NCBI GenBank assembly: GCA_029339505.1
Contig: JAQISU010000123.1
Coordinates: 1,765,001 to 1,829,000, forward strand
DNA length: 64,000 nt
Direction of reading: 5' to 3'
Source: Unio delphinus
Lineage: Eukaryota > Mollusca > Bivalvia > Unionida > Unionidae
Under the pieces are notes generated by a model. That model had not been told where the DNA came from. It was given only the letters and a program-made list of their open reading frames with translations, and did not search any database. A program made the translations under genes and the position numbers. Positions 8,268-19,459 of the stretch are shown here, piece after piece (positions within the stretch are counted from its first letter, which is position 1; every line of letters starts with the position of its first letter).

Positions 8268-8493
8268 AGCAGCCGAGGAGGTGAACGCCAACTAAATGGC
8301 GTCTTTTTTTTTTTAATTTTATTTTGATGAATGGAGGCTTATATTAAGCATTTTCGAGAAAGCCTCAGTTTGCTAAATCGACGCCTGTAAAAGTTGGTCT
8401 GTTCACATTCTCTGCATTTTGTTAGATATTTTCGGTTTCCGTAGAAGCCTTATTTTTGCTTGAAAACTTGGTCTGTTCACCCTCTCTGCTGCT
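8268..8493. repeat. Right terminal segment of Polinton 1
   Basis: The outer end at 8493 reads ...GTTCACCCTCTCTGCTGCT, the inverse of the terminus motif AGCAGCAGAGAGGGTGAAC. The inner boundary at 8268 carries a degenerate copy in the opposite orientation, AGCAGCCGAGGAGGTGAACG, so the 226-bp segment is itself bounded by inverted copies, as in element 2. A second partial copy of TTGGTCTGTTCAC lies at about 8395. Whether the same segment exists at the left end cannot be seen. Confidence 0.7.
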
Positions 8494-8886
8494 ACATGGA
8501 TGGATGTAAGTTTAACACCCTTTGAAAACAATATCTACACAATTCTTACAGTAGAAACAAAGTGTTAGCTGCCATTACATAACTGGGTGGTGGTGGTGAT
8601 ATTTTAGCTCAATGGTGGTTAGTAGGGAGATAAAATATAAAAGTTATCAACAGGAGGTAAGGTAAAACACTGGCTGGATGTGAGAAGCATCTGATGAGGG
8701 GAGGAGACCATTATGGGAGACTGCGCTGTAGCTTAAAGTACACATCCGTGTACCTGTCACTAGCTGAACCAACCAAGACTTGAAAATTTTGTTGTGGTGT
8801 GTATGTGATGATAAATACAATAATACCAGATTTATTTAGACATAATATCAAGAACAATATTCCAATAGTTCATAATGGATATATAC
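8494..8886. other. Sfmbt intron remnant next to Polinton 1
   Basis: 393 bp between the Polinton end and the Sfmbt exon. ACATG follows the terminus and would be the right copy of the target duplication. No gene seen. Confidence 0.5.
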
Positions 8887-9153
8887 CATTGCCATTCTCT
8901 TCTTTTTCCTTAGACTCTGTAGACCTCCAGCTGTCGTTGGTTTTTGTGTCACTGGATTCACTACATTTATCATCTTCTTGTTTGGTCTGAGAAATTGATG
9001 CCTGGAGTGAGGGATGTGTCTTCTTGTGGATTAAATGGAACCTCTTCCGTTTCCGACCACGTTTTCCTGGAGGCTTCATGAATTTAAGCGGTAGGCCTGA
9101 GACTGATCCTGGGGGGCGCCCCACCTTTTTTATCTTCTTACCATAATAGTAAT
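8887..9153 (-). CDS. Sfmbt: Sfmbt exon 14: basic segment after SLED
   Basis: Starts after acceptor TTCTTCCAG with YYYGKKIKKVGRPPGS, which continues the SLED C terminus, followed by a Lys/Arg-rich stretch (PGKRGRKRKRFH) and a Ser/Glu/Lys-rich tail. The GRPPG motif resembles an AT-hook. The donor is taken as AATG|GTATAT (phase 1); reading through instead gives a stop 15 nt later, so a short alternative C terminus is possible. Confidence 0.8.
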
Positions 9154-10649
9154 CTGGAAGAAACAAATTGTCATCTATGAGATGTCTTCTAGAAGTACTG
9201 ACTTAAATCAATTAAATGTTGCTTAATGTACTATATGTTTGCAACTACTGTTTTTGCAAACATAAATCATACAACTTAAGAAACATTTGCACAAATAGTG
9301 CATTTACACACATGCATGCATGTGTCTGGATCATCTACTATTAGGCACTTCACTGGTCTCAGTTTAAATAACACACAATACATAGGTTAAATATACACTT
9401 TATTGTACATATAAAATAATCTTTAGCATAACGGGGGCAAGTCCTGTCTCAGCACACTGTACCAGCCCAGCTCTGAATATTTTGTTGTATAGGAATACCT
9501 CAGGAGGAGTGACTTGTGGGAGTTTGTAGGGTTGTGAAGTGTCTGGCACATGTAAGTGGAGCCGTAAGGGGCTGATATGAGCTATATAGGGACCCTGATA
9601 ACTGAAACTCGACAAGTCTGATCCTGAGGATGCCATGATAACAAACATCAGCCGATAATCCATACATGCACTGTAGGAAGCAGGTATGAAGTATATAGGC
9701 ATAATAGTTGAGTACATTTAAGTACTGACACAAATTGGGGTTCAAAAGCAAAGTTGTGAATGCATGAAACTTGGCAGTGGCCCAAACGAAGTGAAAGGAG
9801 TGCTGTGACTATGGAACAGTTTGACTGTACAACCTTCAAAGGTTTTACTGTGTCATAAAACAACAAAATCCAATATTTCTGGACCTATGGGTCTCTTATC
9901 AAATCAAAATATTCAAGGAAAACACCAACATGAAAATGTTGAGCTTTGTGTCTTTTTGTTAGTGTTCACCAATGACAATGAGACCTGTTGATTCTAGAAG
10001 TGCTTAGGCCAGATTAAGCTGGTTTTGTACAGTGTATTGCCAGTTAGTTTCATATATGTAATCTATCATGCTGATATACATGATCTCTTGTGAAAAGACT
10101 GGTATTTATATGTATTGTATCTAATACTGAAGTCTCAAATGAGAATTCAATTTTGCAGCATTGACAGTTGGTAACCTACTAATAATTATGCACTTGGTAA
10201 ATCTCAGAACAAGTATAAAAAATATACCAACTTGAATTTTTCAGTCTAAATTTTATCCTCAAGATATCTCATGAGCAGATGTGTCAATAATTAAGCCAAT
10301 CACTGTGTCAGTCTTTATTCAACACAAGTAGTGAAAAGTGTGACCATAAACTGTTTGGTTTTCTTTATGTTGATTTGGGAAAGGTCTTCAGAAGCATTAA
10401 TACTATGTTTGAGCATGCAATCACAGATGACACTTTAAATTTCTTTTAAACAAATTTTTAAAAAAATATTTATTGCATGCTCATGGCCAGGCTGGAACTT
10501 CAATCAGGATAAATGCAAACCATAATGCAGGAAATGTGGCACAGAATGAGCAATGGTTTAGAAAAGTCACCAATGCCTATCATTTCATTACAGCTGCTTC
10601 CTACATGTTACACCACTAGACAAACAAAACAAATTTCACCAATACTTAC
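9154..10649. other. Sfmbt intron
   Basis: 1.5 kb of AT-rich intron; no gene, repeat array or mobile element recognised. Confidence 0.5.
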
Positions 10650-10825
10650 TATACTTTGTCTTGGTCAGTTGCTGACAATTCTCAGGACATTCTCCCTCGA
10701 TGAAATGAGGACTGAAGAGATAAGGACAGGCATCTAGCTTGATACATACTTGTCTGCAAAACTCCTCCACCTGATCTGCTGTATTGCAAATTTCAACAGT
10801 AGCACAGTATGATTTACCTCGGTAC
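10650..10825 (-). CDS. Sfmbt: Sfmbt exon 13: C-terminal half of SLED domain
   Basis: Encodes YRGKSYCATVEI, VEEFCRQVCIKLDACP, CPENCQQLTKTKY, matching the second half of the SLED domain (formerly DUF3588) of SFMBT and SCML proteins, a small domain that binds DNA in SCML2. The polypyrimidine-rich acceptor ends AACTAG; donor is TATA|GTAAGT. Phases agree with both neighbours. Confidence 0.9.
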
Positions 10826-13185
10826 CTAGTTAAAAAAAAAAAAGAACCAGCCAATGTGATGAAATTAAAGCTTTAAATAACAATAATAATAATGAAATCC
10901 TGCTCCATATTCCTCTTAAATCAATGGAGTGTAACAATTAGATGTGAATACTGATTATCCTGGTTTATTCAGTTATTAAATATGCAAATGAGATAGGCTT
11001 CCTTTCTTTCATCCAATTATGTCTCTTTGTCATGCCTTGGCTTTGTGTGCTTCAAATATCTTTCTCAGACCCACCCACTAATGGCAATATTATTTATTTT
11101 GTTCTTTTTTCAAACAAACTAGAGGAATGGTGAGCAATTTGTGTAAGTGAATATACCTTTGCCACACCTGCATGCATCCTCTACCCAATGATGGAGATGA
11201 ATCCATAGTTAAATAAAAGGATACAACTCTTTAAGAAAATAGTCCAAATAAAATAACATGCATGTCTTTTGGTGATAGGTATTAAATGTACAAAGTTCCA
11301 CAACAAGCACCACCACCTGCAAAAGTTTCCACATTCAGAATGTTATGTAATACAATGTATAAAACCGTTGTTCAACAAAGGGCATTAACTTTTACAACAA
11401 GAGGCCCATGTGCACCTTATGATGCACACCTGGTAAAACCAATATAAGATTGGAAAAGCATGCTTGTAATGAAAAGTGTTGAGCAGGGAAAAAAAGTTTA
11501 GTGTACTCAGATGCCTAAGAAATTAGTGTTTCTTGTGTCATGCTATAAAACAATTGAAGGTAGGTTGAAACAAGTTTATCCCCTTCCATTTACTGAATGT
11601 GGACCAAAATTGTATGAGTAAATTTTATTCCTCTGAGGAAAGACTTTCTCTGTATTAGTCAACAACATGAAATTTTACAACTGTCAGATATTGTCTGATG
11701 TAACTTGCCGTAACTTTGAACTGACCATAATTAGCAAATGTGTTTCTTAATTTATGTCCAGTAGATGCCAACAAATATTGGGAGATCATAAACATCTATA
11801 TGCACATATATCCGATACTATTACCTTTAATCAAAATAAAATGCTGGCCATAACAATCAGCAAATCTGGAATAATTTTTTTTTTTTTTTTTTTTTTTAAA
11901 TTCTGTTTCAAGATCAGAATATTAATGGGATTGCCACCAAGAAAATTGGAGGATCTCTATAGGAGAGCTAATGACAGTGATTAAATCTGCAATTAGGGAG
12001 AAAAAGGTTATCTTTTATGTTATCATGTTTGACTTTTATTAAATACAAACAATTTCGATTGTAAGACTAAAGAAAACTGCAACTAATCATAATGCAATAA
12101 AATTAAGAATATACTCATGATAAAATATTTTTAAAAATATATTTTTAAGGTACTTTTATTTTATATAATATCTTCAGCTACAACATTTAGACTAATAAAT
12201 GTAATTCCCAAATTGTACTATTTTCATAATTTAATTAACTTGTTTCATCCTCTATTTAACAAATATCAAGATTTTCAATGTTTTTCAAGTGGGTTAATTC
12301 TATTCAACATTACAAAATCTGTGTTTCTCAACATGTTTGATCATATATTTATTTTGTATTATGCAAACTGCTGTTTAACCTCCATAATGGTGGCAAGATC
12401 AGCCAATATGAAACAAGATTACCTAATTAACATCTGTGTAAGATCAGCCAATATGAAACAAGACTACCTAATTAACATCTGTGTAAGATCAGCCAATATG
12501 AAACAAGATTACCTAATTAACATCTGTGTAAGATCAGCCAATATGAAACAAGATTACCTAATTAAAATCTGTGTAAGATCAGCACATTTTATTCCAGAAT
12601 CAAGAAAAACATCATTAAAAGTCATTTAGTGAAAACCCCATGTCAATATAACCAACCATTCAGGTGTTGCAGCAATAATAAGATTTTCAGCTTTTCAAAA
12701 TGGACATACTACGCATACTAATTAAACTATCCCTGTAGGAGCAGTAATAAGAATATTTTCAAGATATCCACTGTTAACAATATCCAGATTAAAGTAATTT
12801 TTATTTGGGACCTACTAAATACCAGAAGTGGTCTTCTTGTGGAAACATCATATTGATATGACTTACCATTCTCAAAGATTTTCAATATGGTCTATGTGGT
12901 GGCCATACTGGATGTCACATCACTGTTTTCATTTAGGACCTAGCAAACAATTTATGAAATAAAAATCCCATGTTAATACTACCATCCATTCAGAAAAAGG
13001 ATCGCTGCTATGGTGGTCATTCGTTATGTCCAGGAAGCACCATTTTCATTTTGGAACAATAAGACCGCAGGATGAAAATATGTTTAAAAGTTTTAAAAAA
13101 TCCATAAAAAATGCTACACAAAAATCTATTGATAGGTGATCATACTGTTGTGAAATCTTAAAGAATGACCAAATATTTCCCCTAC
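10826..13185. other. Sfmbt intron with a 45-bp tandem repeat
   Basis: Contains the 12395-12585 array and a poly-T run at about 11876-11897. No gene recognised. Confidence 0.5.
12395..12585. repeat. 45-bp tandem repeat, about 4 copies
   Basis: The unit beginning AAGATCAGCCAATATGAAAC recurs every 45 bp with few differences. Because 45 is a multiple of three it makes a false repetitive open frame (RSANMKQDYLINICV). Confidence 0.9.
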
Positions 13186-13420
13186 TTGGCTTTGAGTGTT
13201 GTCTGTAGCATCCTTGGGTTAGGACTGCCCTCACGCTGCAGTTCCTTAAGTACACGGCATGATTTGTATGCCACATTGACTAGCATTGATAGCACCTCTT
13301 TTAGCACCAGATTAATGGGTCCAGGTCCAACACACTTTGGAAGTTCTGCAATTCTTCCCTTGCTCAAGTATGGGCCTGAGAAACAGCGATGGTTGAAGTA
13401 TAATATGGGGCACCAGTAAC
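13186..13420 (-). CDS. Sfmbt: Sfmbt exon 12: N-terminal half of SLED domain
   Basis: Encodes [34 protein letters not shown] and a helical [17 protein letters not shown] segment, the conserved first half of SLED. The acceptor ends TTTGCAG; the donor is CCAA|GTAGGG (phase 2), rebuilding a Lys codon with exon 13. Family resemblance is strong across the whole exon. Confidence 0.92.
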
Positions 13421-14497
13421 CTGCAAATCAAGAAGTGTGTAGTAATAAAGATGCATGAGGTTTATTAGTCAAGATTAAAATTTAAAACAATTTTTGAAAT
13501 AATCACTAAGATTATCTACTTCAATATGGAGATTCAATATAAATCATAAATGGTAATCACAAATACATAAGCTTTATTATAATATTACCTGATGGGTTAA
13601 GAGAGGGAATTACCATATTTACCAGACATGACCAACACAGCTGAAATGGCCATTTGGATAATTTAATATATTGAACATTAGTCATAAGGTGTCGATTAAT
13701 TGTCCCATATAATTGCTTGGTCACTGTATTTTCCCAATTGTCTAAATACTGGGAAGCCACAAACTACAGGATAATATAGGTGTGAGGCTTTTTTCCTGGA
13801 CATATCAAACTTGATAACTGTCTTCTGAAGAAAAATCTTGGATAAACAGTTTCTGAAAAAACTAGTAAAGCATAAAAAGGATAATTAAAAAAAATGAAAC
13901 AACAGCAAATTGACAAATGAAAATGACACATTTTCAAGTATATGAAGTAATTGGGGCCCTTGGCAGAAGAATGGTTTAAAGCACATGCCTTTAAAGAATA
14001 CTGTTATTTCATTTCTGTACACATAGGACTGTGGTTATATAAGAAAGCAAGCCAGTAAATTTCTATGGAAAAGTGGTTAATTTCAGAGTTTTCCCAGGTC
14101 TAGCAGCCATGATAAGTTTTGGGAAGAAATTTCTGGCAAGAGCCATTAGAATTTCAAGATTCACAATACTGACTTATTTACAAAGTGCATATTCATGCAG
14201 CCTATTTGTTGGATGCTTACATACCTGTTGGTTTGATGCTGTTGTTTCATATTTTGAATCATGTATGCTGAAAATTATTATCATACACTGCGCCTAAAGG
14301 TAGTCACAAAAGAAAAATATCTAAATTACAAATCAGATCCTCTCAATTTTAAATCGGTTTAATTCTGTTAAAGAGAAAGACTTATTAAATTGTTGTACTA
14401 CTTTATTAATCTTTTTACTTATGTCAAGCCCAGCTAAGGGTCAAATAGGCACAGCCTTCAAGTTTGCCAAATCAAATAGCTAACTAACTTAAAAATG

Positions 14498-15183
14498 ACA
14501 ACCACAGGCCTTAACAATATGAGAGTAGTTACATTAAGCAAGTAAATGACAACTGCAGGCCTTAACAACATGAGAGTAGTTAGATTAAGCATGTAAATGA
14601 CAAATGCAGGCCTTAACAACATGAGAATAGTTACATTAGGCAAGTAAATGACAACAGCAGGCCTTAATAATAATAATAATAATAATAATGAGGACTTTGT
14701 ATAGCGCCTAATCTTTCGAAGCTCTAAGCGCTTTACACCATCAATAATGATATGACTACACTACAGAACAACAAATGACAAAAACAATGAAATTGGAAAA
14801 CATAAAAACATGCTGAAAACATATAAGATATAAAACATGATTAGGTCGCTAAGTTTGTCCCTGCAGTCGAAACAGGCGAGTCTTAAGAGCACTCTTAAAA
14901 GGGACCACTGTGTCTTTGTGTCTAATTTCAATGGGCAATTCGTTCCATGTCGCCGGGCCCTGGTGTGTAAATGAACGTTGTCCATATGACTTTGTTTAAT
15001 AACATGAGTAGGTACATTAAGCAAGTAAATGATAACCATAGTCCTTAATAACATGAGAGTAGTTACATTAAGCATGTAAATGACAACTGCAGGCCTTAAC
15101 AACATGAGAGTAGTTACATTAAGCAAGTAAATGACAACCACAGGCCTTAACAACATGAGAGTAGTTACATTAAGCAAGTAAAT
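14498..15183. repeat. 51-bp tandem repeat, interrupted by an insertion
   Basis: Units of about 51 bp built around GAGAGTAGTTACATTAAGCA and AAATGACAACTGCAGGCC, roughly 3 copies at 14498-14668 and 3-4 at 15000-15183. Between them lies about 330 bp of unrelated sequence, starting with a (TAA)n microsatellite. Confidence 0.85.
14668..14999. mobile_element. Insertion splitting the 51-bp array (unclassified repeat)
   Basis: Begins with about eight TAA triplets, then a sequence containing TATAGCGCCTAATC and CTAAGCGCTTTACA that resembles a dispersed repeat widespread in marine invertebrates (from memory). Since the tandem units resume after it, it arrived after the array formed. No coding capacity or clear terminal repeats; class not determined. 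Confidence 0.5.
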
Positions 15184-15938
15184 GATTTCAATTTGGGTTA
15201 GAAATATCATCTGATGCTGATAACAATCAAGGAAATTCCTGCAGAATTAAACCACTATTGCAGGTCAATGTGAATAATCTTCAATGTTGTGTGGCTTAAA
15301 CTGGCACGATGCTAAATTTCAACTATCTCACCCCTTATATCAAGAAAAATATTGACCTACAATCAGTCAAAGCAATAATGCATTGTATACAATAACCCAC
15401 AATGACTTGTCTTTTTCATCCTTCCAGCTTGAAGATGACCATGACATTACTAACTGGTTTGGTTCCTACTAGTATGTGAAAGGCTGGTCTGACCAATTTG
15501 TGTTCTAAACTGTGGGACACTTGATAGGAGATGCCACCTGGGTTGAATAATCAACAGAGGACTTGCTGCAGTTTATAGATTTATTCTGCTGGCTCTTCTG
15601 CACTTCTCCTATGTTTAAAGACAGTGGAAAGGTGAATGATTGACTTCCCCAAGTGGATATTCAACATATCACTTACTGATCCTCTAATGCTGACTGAAAT
15701 CAATTGTCTGCTGTCAAATTGCAAAACACATGGAGTTCATTCATACCAGCTAAAGTATACAATGCTGGAAGCCCACCCATGTCAAAGACGCTGGCTGAAC
15801 TCATCCTGTCACTGTGTACTTAGTGAACTATACTCCAAGAGTACAAGGATGCATCCAATGTCCACTTGCACAAGTGGAAAAGCAACAGACAATCATGCAA
15901 CAACCATAGGGACATCTACTTGCTTTGAACTGATGATA

Positions 15939-16190
15939 AAATCCTGACAAGAACTCTGGTGAATTGCCATGTGCATGACACAGATGAAGGGTTCCTGCCC
16001 GAGTCAGTATGGTTTCAGGAAAGGACACATGGATCACAGACTTGGTGGTCAGAATTCTTCAACACCTGTACACAACATTCAACAACCTGATCAAAACATC
16101 AGAGAGCCAAGGAGACTTGCGATATCATGGCCAAGTTTGGTTACCCATAGAAATTCACCATTCACCATGGCATCCTAACTTGTATTGAGG
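15939..16190 (+). pseudogene. Degenerate non-LTR retrotransposon reverse transcriptase fragment
   Basis: Frames broken by stops contain KILTRTLVNC, DEGFLPESV and, further on in another frame, IMAKFGYP, which follow the order ARIL.NRL - LPESQCGFR - AKFGCP of LINE-type reverse transcriptases. There is no intact frame or catalytic YxDD. An old 5'-truncated insertion. Confidence 0.6.
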
Positions 16191-16780
16191 ACAATGACTT
16201 GTAATGATGATGCAAATTGGAAAGGAATTTTGGTTGCATTTGCCATCTGCTACAAAACAGTTCAGTGCTGAGGTAGCCTACATTTTTTTTCTCAATACAA
16301 GTTATGTTCATAGCTTGCAACATTGAATATGGCTTAAAATGTTCACATATCTTGGTTGGCCTTGTCTACAAATATCCACATACTTTAATACTGATCCATC
16401 CTATGACTTCCTGGGTGGTCATATAATAATCATGGTAAGGAACATTGTACTAGAAGCAATGAAATAAACAAACTTATCTCCCATTAAAGATGTGTAATCA
16501 AATTCTCAAAACTGACCACCTATAGCTAAATGACCTGTATGACACACCTAAATGACCTGTATGACTTGTACTTGACAATTTTGGTTTTGCTTAATTGAAA
16601 CAACTATATTCTGTGATAAACAGCCATAAAAGGCAATTAAAAAAGGTGGAAAAAAACTCTTAACATGCTTTCATCATTACAGTATGAATTTACAACAGCA
16701 AAAAAGACCATGGCATAAAAACATGGATATTTAAAATATTTAAGTTTAGTACTGCAATCTTAATATCAATTGAAAATATG

Positions 16781-16976
16781 AGTAGTAGAGAGGGTGAACC
16801 CTACAAATTTTTAGGTGTCTATTTGTCAAACAAAGGCCTCAACCAAAAATGAGATAACCCCCTCTACATACATATGTGTGTATGTATGTGTGTGTATTTT
16901 GTTTGGTTTCATAGGAAACCTTGGTTTGACAAACAGACACCTCTAAAAAGTTGTAGGGTTCACCCCCTCTACTATT
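16781..16976. mobile_element. 196-bp MITE with Polinton-like termini
   Basis: The left end AGTAGTAGAGAGGGTGAACC and the inverted right end share about 57 bp of imperfect terminal inverted repeat. The outer 27 bp match the Polinton 2 terminus (AGCAGCAGAGAGGGTGAATC, then CTACAA) with a few changes. It is flanked by a perfect 5-bp direct repeat ATATG (16776-16780 and 16977-16981), the same length as the Polinton 2 duplication. No coding capacity. Best explained as a nonautonomous derivative mobilised by Polinton integrase. Confidence 0.8.
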
Positions 16977-17067
16977 ATATGGGTTTGGTTCAATGAGAAC
17001 TTCCAATAATTTGTTATTTCATATTTCACAAATTATCACCTAAGTTGTACTTTCTACCCATTCTTAC

Positions 17068-17135
17068 CTCCTGCTAAACCATTTTTAACATGTGAATACG
17101 TCTCAGATCGGAACTCTTCTGCATTACGAGCCATC
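17068..17135 (-). CDS. Sfmbt: Sfmbt exon 11: linker before SLED
   Basis: A 68-bp exon encoding MARNAEEFRSETYSHVKNG, linking the fourth MBT repeat to SLED. The acceptor ends TTTTCAG, the donor is GGAG|GTAAGA, and phases on both sides are satisfied. It was found by requiring frame continuity, so it depends partly on its neighbours. Confidence 0.8.
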
Positions 17136-18343
17136 CTGAAAACACACAATATATTTCTGCAACAAAGATAAATCTACATGATCTACCCAACATTAATCTT
17201 TCTTCTGTTTATTCTGCCATCATATTTATACAACTTGAACTATTAGTGAAGAGTTCTGTTATTCCAGATTGATTTACAAGTTGTCAAACACTGGATCTGA
17301 TGCAGAAATATGGTGTACAGATTGACAAAAGACCCCTTCAACTAAACACAACTTAAGAGATATGAGAACAAAATTTCAATATGTGTACTCTTGTGTTCAG
17401 GACAGATCTGTCTGCAATAACTGCTATGTTGTATGATTAGGTGAGAACATCCCCATAACCATCCATCAATACCAACACAGGTTTGGTTTGAAGGGTTGAT
17501 TTACTGAACTACTATAGATACTTGCATATAAGCCGAATAATTTAGGAAAAATTAAAGGCCTGGATGAAGGGGGTGACTTATACATAGACCAAGGTCTAAA
17601 CTTGAAAGTTGAAAGATTTTTGTTCAACTGCCATAAAGGATGTAAATCTTGGGATATTAAAAAATAATTTTTTCCATGACTCGTTACTCATTTTCAATGA
17701 TATAAGCATCGATACAAATTGAGGTAATCTTTATGAAAAGGTACACATGTTCCATTGTGCACATAACCAACATAACTGTTACATGTTGATGAAAGAATGG
17801 TAATAATAAAGGCTAAAAGTCTGAATATAGACCAATTAAGATCATCATCAATCTATTTTAATTTAGAGTTTTGGCTGAACAAAATCATAATTTTTCATAC
17901 AATGGAAAACTAATAGTAATCTTACTTGCCAACCCCGAGAGAGACATAAGTGTAATTGTTTCTAATTAGGCTTGCTTAAATAAATGCATTTAGAACTTAC
18001 CATGTGCACCTTGTGATGTCGTCTCAAACATGTGGGTGGGCTTATATGTGGGTCTTGCACTTTTTCGCGTTTATACCTATTCGGTTTACAGGGTCGGCTT
18101 AAACACTAACAGGCTTATACTTGAGTATATATGGTACATGAAATCCAGCATTCTTCAGTAAAGTTATACTGTGATAACCAAAGAAGGATAGGCAATAAAT
18201 TATGATACATATTATAGATGTAAAATATTTTCCATACTTCTCAAACAAATGCAAGCACAATTTGTTTCACATCAAAACTCTAATAGTATACGATTTCAGC
18301 TATCCATTAAGCATACTTTCCAAAAGACCTGTCATACACTTAC
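17136..18343. other. Sfmbt intron with a MITE-like insertion
   Basis: Mostly occupied by the candidate element at 17511-18134; no gene seen. Confidence 0.5.
17511..18134. mobile_element. Candidate nonautonomous DNA transposon
   Basis: The left end ACTATAGATACTTGCATATAAGCC and the inverted right end (reverse complement of AGGCTTATACTTGAGTATAT) match at about 17 of 23 positions. The ATACTxxxGTATAAGCC motif is one I associate with widespread nonautonomous DNA elements. No ORF, and no target duplication identified. Confidence 0.4.
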
Positions 18344-18627
18344 TCTGGATGTACCACAGCCACTCGGTTTGGATTCAGATGGTGAAATCCACTCTTTCTG
18401 GGTGGCTTTAGTTGGTAGGCATTACTCTCACACCATCCTACAGGAAACAGATTGTGTGACTCCACATCCTCTATGTGACTGGCCACAATCCTGGTACTAT
18501 TGTCAAGGTGTATCCATAACAAGGGTCCCACAATCTTGGTTAGTGTTGCAGCACAGATCTGATTAGGGTGCTCTGGGTTCACTGCCTCTAGTTTCAACCC
18601 TCTCTCAAATTCATGGTCAGGAAAGTC
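18344..18627 (-). CDS. Sfmbt: Sfmbt exon 10: fourth MBT repeat, main part
   Basis: Encodes FERGLKLEAVNPEHPNQICA, then TLTKIVGPLLWIHLDNST, EDVESHNLFPVGWCESN and LKPPRK, the canonical MBT pattern G.KLEAV.P - I.A..V - D - FPVGWC - PP. In fly Sfmbt the methyl-lysine pocket lies in the fourth repeat; the D/N and aromatic positions here look conserved, but I cannot align them exactly. The acceptor ends TTCATAG; donor is CAGA|GTAAGT. Confidence 0.93.
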
Positions 18628-19029
18628 CTATGAAGCAAAAAAATATAAAAAAAAATTCAATAAAATTTTTAAAAAAGATTTGACATTTCAATAGACAAAC
18701 TTTTTTAAATCTTCCCTGTTATTAGCAATTTATCATGTGGTTCCCTTTTTGCTGGGTTAGACTTCTTGTTTTATAAGCATGTAGGAACTTAACAAAGAAC
18801 TTTAAAAGAAAACATCAACAATGACCTAAATCTAATGTATGTATGGATATGTGCTTCAAAAAATGTCAGCTGGAATAAAATGCACAATCAACAGTTCTGA
18901 ATAACTGAAATATAATTTTTTAAACAAGTTCCCATTAATCTTTCATCTACAAATTTCGACCTTTCAAGACACATCAAAGTCACTAATAAGCAGCAAAAGG
19001 ACAGTTACATTTTAGTACAGTAAACTTAC
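18628..19029. other. Sfmbt intron
   Basis: 402 bp, AT-rich; nothing recognised. Confidence 0.5.
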
Positions 19030-19112
19030 CAGATTAAAACACTTTTCTGGGGCAGCCTTGGCACCACAGTGTGTGAGGTACTCGGTCCAGTTGAATTCTG
19101 GTCTGTCCCAAC
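19030..19112 (-). CDS. Sfmbt: Sfmbt exon 9: start of fourth MBT repeat
   Basis: Encodes FNWTEYLTHCGAKAAPEK, the typical MBT N-terminal arm (F.W..YL...GA.AAP). The acceptor ends TGTGCAG, the donor is TCTG|GTAAGT; in phase with both neighbours. Confidence 0.92.
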
Positions 19113-19343
19113 CTGCACAAGAGTTACATGAAATCATACCAAATTCATCTGTCTGTAATCCATTGATAAATAATACATCTTTTCTGTTAATCATCATTAA
19201 AATCATGAAAAACAAAAGAAGCTGAATAATAGGTAACATAATGATGTGAGTATATCTCTAGGGAAAGAAAACATAATGATGTATTTCTCTAAGAATAAGT
19301 AAAGCAACAGTGTGTGTATATCTCCAGGGAAAGGTAGCAGATA

Positions 19344-19344
<1 letters not shown>

Positions 19345-19429
<85 letters not shown>
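19345..19429. repeat. (TA)n microsatellite
   Basis: About 42 uninterrupted TA dinucleotides followed by a TG-rich stretch. The minus-strand frame of repeated Ile-Tyr across it is an artefact of the repeat. Confidence 0.97.
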
Positions 19430-19431
<2 letters not shown>

Positions 19432-19459
19432 GTCTCTGTGTGTGTGTGAATAGGTAACA

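Larger units (their letters stand above)
1..8493 (+). mobile_element. Polinton/Maverick element 1 (right part; left end outside window)
   Basis: Nine collinear plus-strand genes match, in the same order, the virion module of the complete element at 24789-40894: unknown A, unknown B, pVI-like, major capsid, pX-like, protease, fibre-like, two-TM and penton-like. The element ends at 8493 in a terminus whose reverse complement starts AGCAGCAGAGAGGGTGAAC, nearly the terminus of element 2. By analogy the polymerase, integrase and packaging ATPase genes should lie to the left of position 1, so the other terminus and the target duplication cannot be checked. All nine genes are open. The element ends 394 bp from an Sfmbt exon and probably occupies an intron of that gene. 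Family assignment is from capsid/protease content plus termini. Confidence 0.93.
13421..17067. other. Sfmbt intron with tandem repeat, LINE fragment and Polinton-type MITE
   Basis: Holds the interrupted 51-bp array (14498-15183), a degenerate LINE reverse transcriptase fragment (about 15939-16190) and the MITE at 16781-16976, each listed separately. Otherwise no gene seen. Confidence 0.6.

Noticed and set aside
12213..12629. 138-codon ORF with repeated RSANMKQDYLINICV
   Set aside because: Produced by a 45-bp tandem repeat in an intron; no start context, homologue or splice support.
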